64,000 nucleotides of DNA from an uncultured Bacilli bacterium (GCA_934097085.1 CAKONK010000009.1:1-64000), one strand, 5' to 3'. Shown: positions 49,936 through 60,378, counted from the stretch's first letter. Notes: generated by a model not told the origin, from the letters alone. Program-made: numbers and translations.

Positions 49936-52290
49936 ATGGATATATTAGAAATAAAAAATAACACAATAATTGTATGCAGTAATAACGAAAAGAAAAATTT
50001 ATTAAAAAAGTTAAATGAATCTGATAAATTATTACCAATTAAATTTTTAAGTAAAAGTGATTTTATTAAAGAACTAACTTTTTCATATGATGAAAAAACT
50101 CTTTATTATGTTAGAAAAAAGTATAATGTTAAAATTGAGGTTGCAAAAGAATATCTTGATAATATTTACTATGTTGGTGATAAAAAATACGATAATGATA
50201 AATTAGATTTTTTAGTTAATTTAAAAAAAGATTTAATAGAAAAAAAGTTATTAAAAACTGATGAATTATTTGTAAATAGTTTAAAGGGTAAAGATATAAT
50301 TATATATAATTTAGGCTATATTGATAACTTTTTAAGTAAACTTCTTGATAGTATAAAAAGCATTTGTAATGTTAAAATAGTTAATAAAGAAAATGAAACT
50401 TTATATTCAAAAAAAGTATATAGATTTACAAATATTGATGATGAAGTTAATTATATAGCATGTCAAATATGTAAACTTGTAAAGTATGGTGTAGATATTA
50501 ATAAAATCAAACTAATTATAAGTGATAATGAGTATATAAATGTAGTAAAAAGAATATTTAAAATGTATAATATACCTGTAAATCTAAATGACAATATTTG
50601 TTTATACTTTACACTTGCTAGTAAATATTTAATTAGTAACTTTACATCTGATTTAACTAAAGTTATCGAAGAAGTTAAGAATAAATACTCTGCTGAAGTA
50701 GTAAATAAGTTATTAAGTGTAATAAATAAGTTTACATTTATAGAGGATAAATTATCTGTAAAGGAGGATATAATTTATCTATTACAAAATACATATTTAC
50801 CAGAAATAAAATATGATAATGCAGTAGAGTTTTCCACTTTTGATAGCGTAAACGAGGATGATTATGCTTTTTTACTTGGATTTAATCAAAAAACATATCC
50901 AGTTATTTATAAAGATGAAGATTATCTTTTAGATGAGGAAAAAAGTCTATTAGGACTAGAAAAGTCTTATGAACTTGCTAAAAAAGATAAAGAAAATTTA
51001 ATTTATAATATTCGTAAACTAAAAAATTTATTTATAAGTTATAAACTTCAAAGTGAAAGTGGTTCTTTCTTACCCTCAACATTAATTAGTGAAATGAATA
51101 TGGAAACTATTACTGATAGGGTACCTTTAAATTATTCAAATAAATATAATAAAATAAAACTATGCTCTTTACTTGATAGATTTTATAAATATAGTGAAGT
51201 AAACGAAGAATTAAAAACATTATATAATAATTATAAAATAGATTATAAATTATATGATAATACATATAAAAAAGTACCTTTTGAGTTAATGAATAAAATA
51301 TTTAAAAATAAACTTTATTTATCTTATTCAAGTATGGAAGGTTATAATGAATGTAGTTTTAAATACCTTATTAATAATGTACTAAGGCTAGATGTTTATG
51401 AAGATACTTTTGCAGCATTTTTAGGATCACTTTTTCATCATATTTTAGAGATATCAATTGATAAAGAAATAGATGTTCATAATGAAATCATTAAATATAT
51501 GGAAAGTTCTAATAGAAACTTTACTGAGAAAGAGAAATTTTATATATTTAAAATGGAAAAAGATATGCATTTTGCAATTGAAACTATAAAACAGCAGAAT
51601 ACTTATTCTTTATTAAATGAATATATGCTTGAACAAGAGTTTAAAGTAAATAAAAAAAGTAAACTTGATGTTTTATATAAAGGATTTATAGATAAACTAA
51701 TGTATAAAACTATTAAAGATAAAACTTATTACGCAATAGTCGATTATAAAACATATGATATAGATGTTAAAATGGATTTAATTGATTATGGATTAAATTT
51801 ACAACTTCCCATATATTTATATTTAATAAAAAATAATTATAAAGATGCTTTAATATGTGGTTTTTATATTCAAAAGGTTTATTCATCGGATAATAAATAT
51901 GATGAAAATAAATCGTTATTAAAAAGAAAAAAAGATTCTTTAAAACTTACGGGTTACTCAAATATTGACGGAAGTATTATAAATAAACTTGATAAAGATT
52001 ATGAATCATCGAAAGTTATAAAAGGTTTAAAACTAAAAAAAGATGGTAATTTTTATAGTTATAGTAAAGTATTATCTAATGATGAAATGGATGAAATATA
52101 TCATAAAGTTGATGAGCAAATAGATAAAGTGATTAATAATATTGAAAACTCTAATTTTGATATTAATCCTAAAAATTATAATGGTAAGAATATATCTTGT
52201 ATGTATTGTAAGTTTAAGGATATTTGTTATAAATCTATTAAAGATGAAGTAATTATAGAAACGGAGGATAGTAATGGCGTGGACTGTTGA
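49936..52290 (+). CDS. addB: AddB/RexB-like subunit of the AddAB helicase-nuclease (short)
   Basis: Subunit of the double-strand-break end-processing enzyme. The C-terminal nuclease domain shows LSYSSMEGYNECSFKYLI, the catalytic AIVDYKT strand with QLPIYLYLI, and a Cys set for a 4Fe-4S cluster: one Cys in YNECSF and the C-x2-C-x5-C cluster CMYCKFKDIC. At 784 aa it is far shorter than AddB (about 1150), and I find no N-terminal Walker A, so the helicase-like part is reduced. It lacks a ribosome binding site (see the -10 at 49924). addA overlaps by 17 bp. Confidence 0.85.
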   Translation: MDILEIKNNTIIVCSNNEKKNLLKKLNESDKLLPIKFLSKSDFIKELTFSYDEKTLYYVRKKYNVKIEVAKEYLDNIYYVGDKKYDNDKLDFLVNLKKDLIEKKLLKTDELFVNSLKGKDIIIYNLGYIDNFLSKLLDSIKSICNVKIVNKENETLYSKKVYRFTNIDDEVNYIACQICKLVKYGVDINKIKLIISDNEYINVVKRIFKMYNIPVNLNDNICLYFTLASKYLISNFTSDLTKVIEEVKNKYSAEVVNKLLSVINKFTFIEDKLSVKEDIIYLLQNTYLPEIKYDNAVEFSTFDSVNEDDYAFLLGFNQKTYPVIYKDEDYLLDEEKSLLGLEKSYELAKKDKENLIYNIRKLKNLFISYKLQSESGSFLPSTLISEMNMETITDRVPLNYSNKYNKIKLCSLLDRFYKYSEVNEELKTLYNNYKIDYKLYDNTYKKVPFELMNKIFKNKLYLSYSSMEGYNECSFKYLINNVLRLDVYEDTFAAFLGSLFHHILEISIDKEIDVHNEIIKYMESSNRNFTEKEKFYIFKMEKDMHFAIETIKQQNTYSLLNEYMLEQEFKVNKKSKLDVLYKGFIDKLMYKTIKDKTYYAIVDYKTYDIDVKMDLIDYGLNLQLPIYLYLIKNNYKDALICGFYIQKVYSSDNKYDENKSLLKRKKDSLKLTGYSNIDGSIINKLDKDYESSKVIKGLKLKKDGNFYSYSKVLSNDEMDEIYHKVDEQIDKVINNIENSNFDINPKNYNGKNISCMYCKFKDICYKSIKDEVIIETEDSNGVDC

Positions 52291-55200
52291 CCAAGAAAAG
52301 GCAATTAATGAATGTGGTAAAAATATTATAGTTTCTGCAGGGGCAGGTTCTGGTAAAACAGCAGTTCTTACAGAAAGAGTTATTACTAAATTAAAAAAAG
52401 GTATAAATATTAATGAACTTTTAATATTAACATTTACAAATGCTGCGGCAATGGAAATGAAAGATCGTATTAGAGAGGCAATTACAAAAGATGAAAGTTT
52501 ACAAAGCCAACTTGATCTTATTGATGGAAGTTATATTACAACATTTGATTCATTTGCATTATCAATAGTAAAAAAATATCATTATTTACTTAATATTTCT
52601 AATGATATTAGTATTTTAGATAATGAAATTGCTAAGAATATAAAAACTACTTTTCTAGACGAAGTATTTGAAACTTTATATGAACAAAAAGATATTGACT
52701 TTTTAAAAATGATAAACGATTTAACTATTAAAGAGGATATACCCTTAAAAAAAGAAATTCTTTCATTAAATGAATTATTAGAAAGATTACCTGATAAAGA
52801 GGAATATTTAAATAACTATATAAATAATTTTTATAATGAAGAAAATATTGAAAGTATAGTTAAAAACTTTTATGAACTTATAAATAAAAAAGTTAATAAA
52901 ATTAAAATATATTTAGATAATTTATCATATAACTGTGATGAAAAATATTATGAAAAGGTAATTAATGTAGTTAATCCAATTTTAAGTGCAAAAACTTATG
53001 AAGAATATAAAAGTTATAGTAATGTAAAAGTTCCAACACTACCTAAAAATAGTGAGGAAGAATTAAAAATTTGTAAAGAAAAGCTTCAAAAAGAAATAGA
53101 TGGTTTGCATAACATTTTAATTTATAAAGATGAAAATCATATAAAAAACTGTTTATTAGAAACTATTACTTATGCTAAAGCAATTATTAAAATAATTAAC
53201 AAGCTTGATGAAAAAGTATTAAGTTATAAAGAAAAATATGCTTCTTTTGAATTTAATGATATTGCAAAAATGGCAATTAAAATTGCTAAAACTCCAAATG
53301 CTAAAAAAGAACTTTCTTCATCATTCAAAGAAATAATGGTTGATGAATATCAAGATACCTCTGATTTACAAGAAACATTAGTAAATTTAATTTCAAATAA
53401 TAATGTTTATATGGTTGGTGATATTAAACAATCTATATATCGTTTTCGTAATGCTAATCCTTTGATATTTAAAAATAAATATGATAAATATTCAAAGGAA
53501 GATGGAGGAATTAAAATAGATTTACTTAAAAACTTCCGTTCAAGAGATAAAGTGTTAGAAAATATTAATAAAATATTTAATTTACTTATGGATGATGATT
53601 TTGGAGGAGCAAATTATAAAGAAAGTCATCAAATGGTTTTTGGTAATACTGTATACTCTGAAAATAGTGTTAATACTGATGATTTAGATGTATTTGTTTA
53701 TAATAAAGAGGATAAAAAATATAGTGATACTGAATATGAAGCCTTTATAATCGCAAGAGATATTAAAGAAAAACTATTAAGTGGTTATAAAGTTTTAGAT
53801 AAAGAAACAAAGACTTTAAGGCCATGTAAATATGATGATTTTTGTATATTAATAGATAGAAAAAATGGTTTTGAAATATATAAAAAAATCTTTGAATATT
53901 TAGATTTACCTCTTTTAATATATTATGATGAAAAAATAACTAATGAAAAAGATATTTTAGTATTAAAAAATATAATTGATTTAATAGTTTGTATTTATAA
54001 TAAAGATTATAAACAAAAATTTAAATATGATTTTTATTCAATTTCAAGAAGTTTTTTATATAATGAAAAAGATGAAGTATTTATAAATTATTTTGTAAAT
54101 AATAATTATTATAATAGTGATTTATTTAAAAAATGTGATAATATTGCTAAGAAATTAGATACAATGTCTAGTAAAAAGTTAATAGAAACTATAATAGATG
54201 AATTTGATTTTTATGAAAAAGCTATTTTAATTGGAGATATTGATAAAGTTATTAAAAGGTGTGATTATCTTTTATCTTTGGCAGATAATTTATCATCTTT
54301 AGGAAAAAGTATAATAGAATTTAATGAGTATTTAAATGATTTAATTGTAAATGATGCCGATATTTCTTTTACAGTTAATACTAATGTAAAAAATAATATT
54401 AAACTTATGAATATTCATAAATCAAAAGGTCTTGAATTTCCAATATGTTATTTTGCTGGTTTTGATAAAACATTTAATAAACAAGATCTAAATAAAATGT
54501 TTAATTTTGATTATGATTTAGGATTAATCTTACCATTTTATGATGATGGGGTAGGACCTACTATATTAAAAAGTATATATAAAGATAAATATTTAAAAGA
54601 GGATATATCAGAAAGAATAAGATTATTTTATGTAGCCCTTACTAGAGCAAAAGAAAAAATGATTATGGTTATCCCAAATAATATGGAAGATATCTCTTTT
54701 AAAGAGGATTTAAATTCATTTTTAACTTTTATATCTTTAGTAAAGTTTGTTTTAAAGGACAATATAAAATATATTAAAGATGTAGCTTTAACTAAAAATT
54801 ATAATTATACAAAAGAAAAAGATTTATTTGAAAAAAATAACGATTTATTAAATGTTGAAGAAATAAAAGTAAACTCAAATTTAATTACTCATAGTAATGT
54901 TTCTAAAAAAGTATTAAAACTTCTTACAAAAGAGGAAGTAAATGTAATGGAGTATGGCACTCATATACACGAAATATTTGAAACTGAGGATTTTAGAAAT
55001 GCAAATAATAAATATGTTTTAGCATTACTTGAAAAAATAGATAATAACTTTAAAAATGTTTATAAAGAATATGAATTTATTTATAAATATGAAGATAAAG
55101 AATACGAGGGAATTATCGATTTACTTTTAGAGTATGAAGATAAAATGGTAATAATTGATTATAAACTTTCAAATATTGATGATGAAAATTATGTGAAACA

Positions 55201-55297
55201 ATTAAGTATTTATAAATCATTTATTGAAAATAAAACTAAAAAAGAAACTGAAACTTATCTTTATTCAATACTTAATGATACCTTAAAAAAAATATAA
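52274..55297 (+). CDS. addA: AddA helicase-nuclease subunit
   Basis: UvrD-type (SF1A) helicase with a C-terminal nuclease. Motif I is SAGAGSGKTAVL, motif II is VDEYQDTSDLQ, motif III is VGDIKQSIYRFRNA, motif V is NIHKSKGLEFPI and motif VI is RLFYVALTRAKEK. The PD-(D/E)XK nuclease end has HIHEIFE, EGIIDLLLEY and VIIDYKLS. At 1007 aa it is somewhat shorter than B. subtilis AddA (about 1230). GGAGGA precedes the ATG inside addB. With AddB it resects broken DNA for RecA-mediated repair. Confidence 0.94.
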   Translation: MAWTVDQEKAINECGKNIIVSAGAGSGKTAVLTERVITKLKKGININELLILTFTNAAAMEMKDRIREAITKDESLQSQLDLIDGSYITTFDSFALSIVKKYHYLLNISNDISILDNEIAKNIKTTFLDEVFETLYEQKDIDFLKMINDLTIKEDIPLKKEILSLNELLERLPDKEEYLNNYINNFYNEENIESIVKNFYELINKKVNKIKIYLDNLSYNCDEKYYEKVINVVNPILSAKTYEEYKSYSNVKVPTLPKNSEEELKICKEKLQKEIDGLHNILIYKDENHIKNCLLETITYAKAIIKIINKLDEKVLSYKEKYASFEFNDIAKMAIKIAKTPNAKKELSSSFKEIMVDEYQDTSDLQETLVNLISNNNVYMVGDIKQSIYRFRNANPLIFKNKYDKYSKEDGGIKIDLLKNFRSRDKVLENINKIFNLLMDDDFGGANYKESHQMVFGNTVYSENSVNTDDLDVFVYNKEDKKYSDTEYEAFIIARDIKEKLLSGYKVLDKETKTLRPCKYDDFCILIDRKNGFEIYKKIFEYLDLPLLIYYDEKITNEKDILVLKNIIDLIVCIYNKDYKQKFKYDFYSISRSFLYNEKDEVFINYFVNNNYYNSDLFKKCDNIAKKLDTMSSKKLIETIIDEFDFYEKAILIGDIDKVIKRCDYLLSLADNLSSLGKSIIEFNEYLNDLIVNDADISFTVNTNVKNNIKLMNIHKSKGLEFPICYFAGFDKTFNKQDLNKMFNFDYDLGLILPFYDDGVGPTILKSIYKDKYLKEDISERIRLFYVALTRAKEKMIMVIPNNMEDISFKEDLNSFLTFISLVKFVLKDNIKYIKDVALTKNYNYTKEKDLFEKNNDLLNVEEIKVNSNLITHSNVSKKVLKLLTKEEVNVMEYGTHIHEIFETEDFRNANNKYVLALLEKIDNNFKNVYKEYEFIYKYEDKEYEGIIDLLLEYEDKMVIIDYKLSNIDDENYVKQLSIYKSFIENKTKKETETYLYSILNDTLKKI

Positions 55298-55330
55298 AAT
55301 ATTTTACGATTTTATATTTTTTATTTTACC
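55296..55330. terminator. Bidirectional terminator between addA and the binding-protein gene
   Basis: AT-only inverted repeat AAAATATAAAA/TTTTATATTTT (loop TATTTTACGA) with T runs on both sides, overlapping the stop of the minus-strand gene. Confidence 0.55.
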
Positions 55331-56301
55331 TCTATAATTAAATCGTTATATGGAACATAATCCTTTAAAAGATTATTATCTATAAGTAAGTTTTCTAAGT
55401 TAACAAGTAATTTTTCTTCGATATAATAACTATCTAAAAATGAATCAGCATCTTTATATCTTTTTATAATAGTACTTAAATCATTTAATGATAAATCGGG
55501 AAATTGTTTATATATACTTTTAGCAATTTTCATTTCATCATTATTTTTAACAAATTCTAAACCTTTATTAATGGCTTTTGTAAATGATTTAATTATTTCT
55601 TTGTTGTTTTCAATATAACTTTTTCTAGCATAAAAGGTAGTGTAGGGCATTTCTCCGGAAAGAAGTCCAATACTTTGAAGAACATAACCATACCCCTCTT
55701 TTTCAAGTTTTAAAGCAGTTGGTTCAAATAAATTTACATAGTCACCAGTATTTCCTATAAAAGCACCTGATAAAGAAGCAAAATCAATATTATAGTTTAT
55801 TTTAATTTTATTTTTATCAATTTCTTCATTTTTTAGGGCATTTAGAAAGTTTAAAGCGGGCATACCACTGCTTCTTCCTACAAGTATTTCTTTACCATAT
55901 AGATCTTTAAGTGAAAAATCTTTTTTATCTTTTCTTCCTAATATAAATTGACCATCTCTTTTTGTAAGACCCGAAAATATTTGCAAATAGTCTTTTTCAT
56001 TTTTTTCATAAACATAAATTGCACTTTCAGCTCCTGCAAAACCTATTTGAACATCACCAGAAAGTACTGCAGCACTAACTTTATCTGCACCAGGTGTTAA
56101 AATAAGTTTAATATCAATATTTTCCTTTTTAAAATAGCCTTCTTCGATGGCAACATAAAGGGGAGAATAAAATACTGAATGAGTGACCTCCGCAATTTTA
56201 ATACTATTCATATTATCATTTTTTTCTTTTTTAGGTAAAAAGAAAATTAAGCATAAAACTAAAAGTAAAATTACTAAAAATGTATAAAATATTTTTTTCA
56301 A
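55321..56301 (-). CDS. SsuA/ThiY-type substrate-binding protein, membrane-anchored
   Basis: Periplasmic-binding fold of the NMT1/SsuA group. After an uncleaved N-terminal helix (4-23; no lipobox Cys) come KIAEVTHSVFYSPLYVAIEEGYFKKENIDIKLI, SGDVQIGFAGAE, and LYGKEILVGRSSGMPALNFL, the usual nitrate/sulfonate/thiamine-precursor pattern. No permease or ATPase gene is adjacent, so it must use a transporter encoded elsewhere or act as a sensor. At 326 aa it is of normal size. The substrate is unknown; a thiamine pyrimidine precursor or taurine-like sulfonate are family options. Confidence 0.85.
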   Translation of the reverse strand: MKKIFYTFLVILLLVLCLIFFLPKKEKNDNMNSIKIAEVTHSVFYSPLYVAIEEGYFKKENIDIKLILTPGADKVSAAVLSGDVQIGFAGAESAIYVYEKNEKDYLQIFSGLTKRDGQFILGRKDKKDFSLKDLYGKEILVGRSSGMPALNFLNALKNEEIDKNKIKINYNIDFASLSGAFIGNTGDYVNLFEPTALKLEKEGYGYVLQSIGLLSGEMPYTTFYARKSYIENNKEIIKSFTKAINKGLEFVKNNDEMKIAKSIYKQFPDLSLNDLSTIIKRYKDADSFLDSYYIEEKLLVNLENLLIDNNLLKDYVPYNDLIIEVK

Positions 56302-56414
56302 AATAACCTCCTTATTATTTCTTTTGTATTATATGAAAATTTTGAATTTTGGTGATTTTTGATTGAAAGAATTTTGATAATCGTATATAATTATTTTATA
56401 AGGTAGGTGCGATA

Positions 56415-58076
56415 GTGAGAAAAAGTTTTAAATTACTAACATTAGGATTATTTTTATTTAGTAGTGCAGTTAATGCTCAAAGCATTGATGAAGCAAAAAA
56501 GGTTAATGAGGAAATTATTAAAAATCATAATTTTGAATATAAATATGTAAATCCAGATAAAATGATTGATAAAAATTATGAATGGTTTCAAAAAAATGAT
56601 TATGATGGGAGTACTTATTCAAAGGAAAGAATTACACATAATTTTTATGAATATATGTTCCGTGAAGATTTATATAATATAGTTGATTTTGAAAATGTTG
56701 CGGGAATTGATACGGCTTGTTATTTTAAAGGCGAAACTCGTTATAATAAGCAAAATAAACTTGAAATTGTTACTAATGATAGTTGCGAGGCTATGATTTA
56801 TTATGGGGAGCTAGGCAATTTTGAAGATGAACAACTATTTGAAATAGAAGTAAAATTTAATGAAGTGAATGGTGATGAAAAAATTAGTCAAAAAGTGGAT
56901 AAAATAACTGATGATTTATTTGGAACATTTCATATTGCTGATAAAGATATGATTAATCACTTAGTTAATTATGAAAGTGATACTTCAACATTTTTCTCTA
57001 ATAAAAGGGCTGCTAAAGAGTTTTCTAAATTAAAAAATATTGTTGAGAAAAATCCTGACTTTGATATTACTGTATCTTTTGAAGAGACAAGAAGAGGAAT
57101 TGCTTATACTGGGATTGCTGATGGATTAACTTATGTTAAAAAAGATGGCGTATATTATGGATTTACTTATAATGGATTTTTCCAATCAAATATGTATTAT
57201 GTACCTGTTGGAACCCCTTTAGAAGACTATGGTAAGGTTTTAGAGGATAAGCTTATCAAATATATTAATAATAATGATGTTAAAATTAAAGTTACTTTAT
57301 CTGATGATATTGATGAATATAATGGTGCTCAAGGTGTTGAAGAAATATTAAATTATACAATGGGTTTAAAAGTAAATGAGTATTATAAACTTGTTAATAC
57401 AAATTTTGATAAAGAATTTGAAACATTAAAAAAATATCAACTTTCAAAAAATTACTATGAATATTATACCGAGGATGCTGGTTTAATTACAGGTGTACCT
57501 TATAAACTTAGTATCAATGATAAAGATTATTATGTTGCCGTTTTACAAATGCCTGAAAAATATATGGAAAGTGTTGGCATAATTTCAACAGTTGATACAA
57601 AGACTGGTATTATTTTAAAAACAAAAGCAAGTAATGTACCTCTTGATGCAAATTTAATTAGTGATAAATATGATTTAACTAGTGAAGAAATAAAACTTCT
57701 TGAGAAAAATGGTTATAAGAAAATAGATAGTTATTCATTAAAATTATATTCAAGTATTTTAGATAAGATTATTAGTAATTTTAATGATGTAACAAATGTT
57801 TTAATCCCTTATGATGGAGAAACTAAAGATTTAGTAGTTTTATATATTAAAGATGATGGAACCTTTGAAAAATATGATGCTCAAATAGTTACAATAGAGG
57901 GAATTAAATATTTATCATTTAATACAAAACATTTTAGTAATTATATAATTGCAAGTAACAATGTTGTAAATCCAAATACATTAGATAACATAGGTTTATA
58001 CTTTGGAATAATGGCATTAAGTTTAGGCGTAATAGTTATTCTTGCTATAAAAAGTAAAAAAATAATTAAAAGGTAG
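56415..58076 (+). CDS. Surface protein with signal peptide and C-terminal anchor
   Basis: Not recognised. Starts at GTG 56415 with AGGTAGGTG before it. Signal peptide (1-21, VNA), a long outer domain (22-520) of mixed strands and helices with a single Cys pair (about residues 101 and 122), and a membrane helix (about 528-547) with a KSKKIIKR tail. The final outer part, VTIEGIKYLSFNTKHFSNYIIA, matches the beta-sandwich end often found just before the anchor in Firmicutes surface proteins. A role in adhesion or wall interaction is possible. Confidence 0.7.
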   Translation: MRKSFKLLTLGLFLFSSAVNAQSIDEAKKVNEEIIKNHNFEYKYVNPDKMIDKNYEWFQKNDYDGSTYSKERITHNFYEYMFREDLYNIVDFENVAGIDTACYFKGETRYNKQNKLEIVTNDSCEAMIYYGELGNFEDEQLFEIEVKFNEVNGDEKISQKVDKITDDLFGTFHIADKDMINHLVNYESDTSTFFSNKRAAKEFSKLKNIVEKNPDFDITVSFEETRRGIAYTGIADGLTYVKKDGVYYGFTYNGFFQSNMYYVPVGTPLEDYGKVLEDKLIKYINNNDVKIKVTLSDDIDEYNGAQGVEEILNYTMGLKVNEYYKLVNTNFDKEFETLKKYQLSKNYYEYYTEDAGLITGVPYKLSINDKDYYVAVLQMPEKYMESVGIISTVDTKTGIILKTKASNVPLDANLISDKYDLTSEEIKLLEKNGYKKIDSYSLKLYSSILDKIISNFNDVTNVLIPYDGETKDLVVLYIKDDGTFEKYDAQIVTIEGIKYLSFNTKHFSNYIIASNNVVNPNTLDNIGLYFGIMALSLGVIVILAIKSKKIIKR

Positions 58077-58098
58077 TTTACATATACCTTTTTTTTGT
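58068..58098 (+). terminator. Terminator of the 553-aa surface protein gene
   Basis: The stem AAAGGTA/TACCTTT is followed by a T run. Confidence 0.75.
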
Positions 58099-58133
58099 GT
58101 TATAATTCATATATAGTAAAGGGTGTGAAGACA

Positions 58134-59345
58134 ATGAGATTAAATTCTGAAATGAGAATGCTTCTTGATAAATTATATAATTTAAGAGGAGAAGATAGTA
58201 TTGTACTAGTGTCTATGGACAAAGAAAGAGATCAAGCAATTAAAACTAAAGAAAGGACTAGTAAAAGAACAACTGAACTAACAAGTCAAATTGAAAAACT
58301 AGAATCTGAGGGACATATTCTTGCTAAAGAAGGCGAGAGTTTTAAAAGTGCTTTAGAAACTATAAGAAAAGATGACTTTAGAAATGTTTTAAAGGAATTA
58401 AATATTGCTTTTGACCCAGATGAAATTAAAAAAGAGTTAGAAGTTAAGCTTCCTAAAACTTTAGATGAATTTTCTATGGAAAAAGAAAAGGCTGAAAAAG
58501 AACTTGTTACTGTAGAAGATGAAATGAATAGTGCAACCACTAAAATAGAGGAATTAGGACTTCGTAAGGATGAAGCACTTGCTAATCAAGAAAGATTAAA
58601 TAGATATTTTGATTTAGCACTTGAGGGAAATATAAATATAACAAGAGATGAAATTACATCACTTCTTGAAAAGTTTAATTTTAGTGAAGAAGAACAAAGA
58701 GAAGCTGCTAAATTATTAATGTTCCCAGAAGATGGACTTTATGAATATGAAAAAAGTTTAAAAGGAATAAAATCAAAAAGCATAAGTGATGTTTTTAAAG
58801 AGGCAAAAGAAGAAATAAAAACAGAGGAAATTACTAAAGAAAGTCCGGTAGTTGAGGCACCACTTCATGAAGAAGAACCAAGTTTTAACTTTGATTTTAA
58901 TATAAATATTCCAGAAAACAAAGAAGTTAAAGAAGAACAAGTTGAAGCAGTAGTTGAACCTGTAAATGAGGAAGATAAAATTGTTTCAAAAGAAGATGTA
59001 ATTAATCTTTTAACAAGCTTAGGATTTGATTATTTAGATTTCACAAGTAATGATTTTGAAAAAATAATGAGTAATTATGATGAAAAAACAATCAAAGAAA
59101 ATGCTGAATATATTAAATCATTAAATATTTCACTTGATATTTTTGCAGATAATGTTGAATTAATGTATGATAAACAAATGAAAGAAAAAATAGAAAAATT
59201 AACAAGCATTGGTAAAATGCCTCAAGATATATATTTAAATCCAAGCGTTTTAACTAAATATGATTTAAATGGATTAAATAATGCAATTGATGTATTAAAA
59301 CAAAGCGGATTAGATGCCAAAAATGTTCCATTAATTGCTTATTAG
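58134..59345 (+). CDS. Coiled-coil protein with C-terminal mTERF-like helical repeats
   Basis: 403 aa, soluble. Residues about 20-160 form a long coiled coil (EKERDQAIKTKERTSKRTTEL and EKEKAEKELVTVEDEMNS). An acidic linker with VEAPLHEEEPSF and VEAVVEPVNEE (about 235-285) precedes three helical repeats of about 30-37 residues: LLTSLGFDYLDFTSNDFEKI, a second starting LNISLDIFADNVELM, and a third starting IGKMPQDIYLNPSVL. Each has the LGF-x(n)-D/E-I-x(n)-P-x-L layout of mTERF-type nucleic-acid-binding units. ATG 58134 follows GGGTGTGAAG. It is first of three related genes. Confidence 0.65.
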   Translation: MRLNSEMRMLLDKLYNLRGEDSIVLVSMDKERDQAIKTKERTSKRTTELTSQIEKLESEGHILAKEGESFKSALETIRKDDFRNVLKELNIAFDPDEIKKELEVKLPKTLDEFSMEKEKAEKELVTVEDEMNSATTKIEELGLRKDEALANQERLNRYFDLALEGNINITRDEITSLLEKFNFSEEEQREAAKLLMFPEDGLYEYEKSLKGIKSKSISDVFKEAKEEIKTEEITKESPVVEAPLHEEEPSFNFDFNINIPENKEVKEEQVEAVVEPVNEEDKIVSKEDVINLLTSLGFDYLDFTSNDFEKIMSNYDEKTIKENAEYIKSLNISLDIFADNVELMYDKQMKEKIEKLTSIGKMPQDIYLNPSVLTKYDLNGLNNAIDVLKQSGLDAKNVPLIAY

Positions 59346-59358
59346 AAAGGAATAAGCT

Positions 59359-60378
59359 ATGTACGATATAGTAAATAAAATAAATGCTTTAAATTTACCT
59401 AAAGAAGTATACCCAAATATACCAAAATTTTATGCTTCTTTTTCTGATGATATAGTTACTTTAGAGGAAATAAAAGAAAAGATGGATTATTTAACTTCAA
59501 AAGGAATAGCAATTACAAAACCATCCCAAGTAAAAATGTTATCGTTACCTTTAGACTTTATAAAAAGTCAGGTTGAACAAGCTGAAAAGTTAGGTTTATT
59601 AGATATGTTTATAGGTGATCCAACAAGAATTACCTCAACAGAACTTTTTCAAAGATTAGGTTATATTTTGTCACTAAATGAATCTTTAAAAGATGAAAAA
59701 GGTAAATATAGTAAAATATTATTTAATAAAAAAGAATTTGATAGAAGATATGGTGTAGGATACTTAAATGTAAAACCAGAAAAAGAAATAATTGATAATG
59801 GAAAAGCTGAAAAAATTATTGCTAATAATATTGAAGAAAACATTTCGAAGGAAGAACCTATTGTTGCTGAAACAAATTCTGATGATGATGATTTAAGTAT
59901 TGAAGTTGAAAAAGCAATGAATGCTCCAGTTGTGGAGCCAGTAGTAGAAAGCCCTGTTAAAGATATAGAGCCAGTAGAAACTCAAGCTGAAGCAGTAGTT
60001 GAACCTGTAGTTGAAGCCCCAGTTCAAGAAGTAACTCCAGTAAGTGTGTCTTCAGAACCTGAGGAAGTTAATCCATATGTAATGGCACTTTCTAAAGAGC
60101 AAACAATTAGATTGGATGATGAAATGCTTGCAAGATTCGAAGATTTAACAGCACATTTAAAAAATGTTTTAATAACACTAGGATATAGTGATGAAATTGA
60201 TGGAACAAAATCTGATAATTTAATTAAGCTTCTTACAAGTGGAATTACTGAAGAAAGAGAAATTTTATATTATACATTAACATATAACAAAAATTTAACA
60301 GATGAAGAAAAAGTAAGTATTTATAATGCTATTGATAATGAACTTAAACTTACTAATAATGGAGAATTAAGTCTATGA
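59359..60378 (+). CDS. Protein with mTERF-like helices and Pro/Val/Glu linker
   Basis: 339 aa. The N-terminal 150 residues are helical repeats (YLTSKGIAITKPSQVKMLSLPLDFI, EKLGLLDMFIGDPTRI) like those at the end of the preceding protein. A linker of PVVEPVVE-type repeats (about 195-240), similar in wording to the linker of its neighbour, joins a C-terminal helical domain (about 245-339). AGAAAGGAA precedes the ATG 13 bp after the neighbour's stop. The last codons overlap the start of the next gene by 4 bp. Confidence 0.6.
   Translation: MYDIVNKINALNLPKEVYPNIPKFYASFSDDIVTLEEIKEKMDYLTSKGIAITKPSQVKMLSLPLDFIKSQVEQAEKLGLLDMFIGDPTRITSTELFQRLGYILSLNESLKDEKGKYSKILFNKKEFDRRYGVGYLNVKPEKEIIDNGKAEKIIANNIEENISKEEPIVAETNSDDDDLSIEVEKAMNAPVVEPVVESPVKDIEPVETQAEAVVEPVVEAPVQEVTPVSVSSEPEEVNPYVMALSKEQTIRLDDEMLARFEDLTAHLKNVLITLGYSDEIDGTKSDNLIKLLTSGITEEREILYYTLTYNKNLTDEEKVSIYNAIDNELKLTNNGELSL

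Noticed and set aside
51300..55297. Cas4 or a defence-type nuclease-helicase
   Set aside because: The gene order, Cys spacing and helicase motifs fit chromosomal AddAB repair enzymes.
55321..56301. Complete ABC importer operon
   Set aside because: Only the substrate-binding protein is present; neighbours are addA and an unrelated surface gene.
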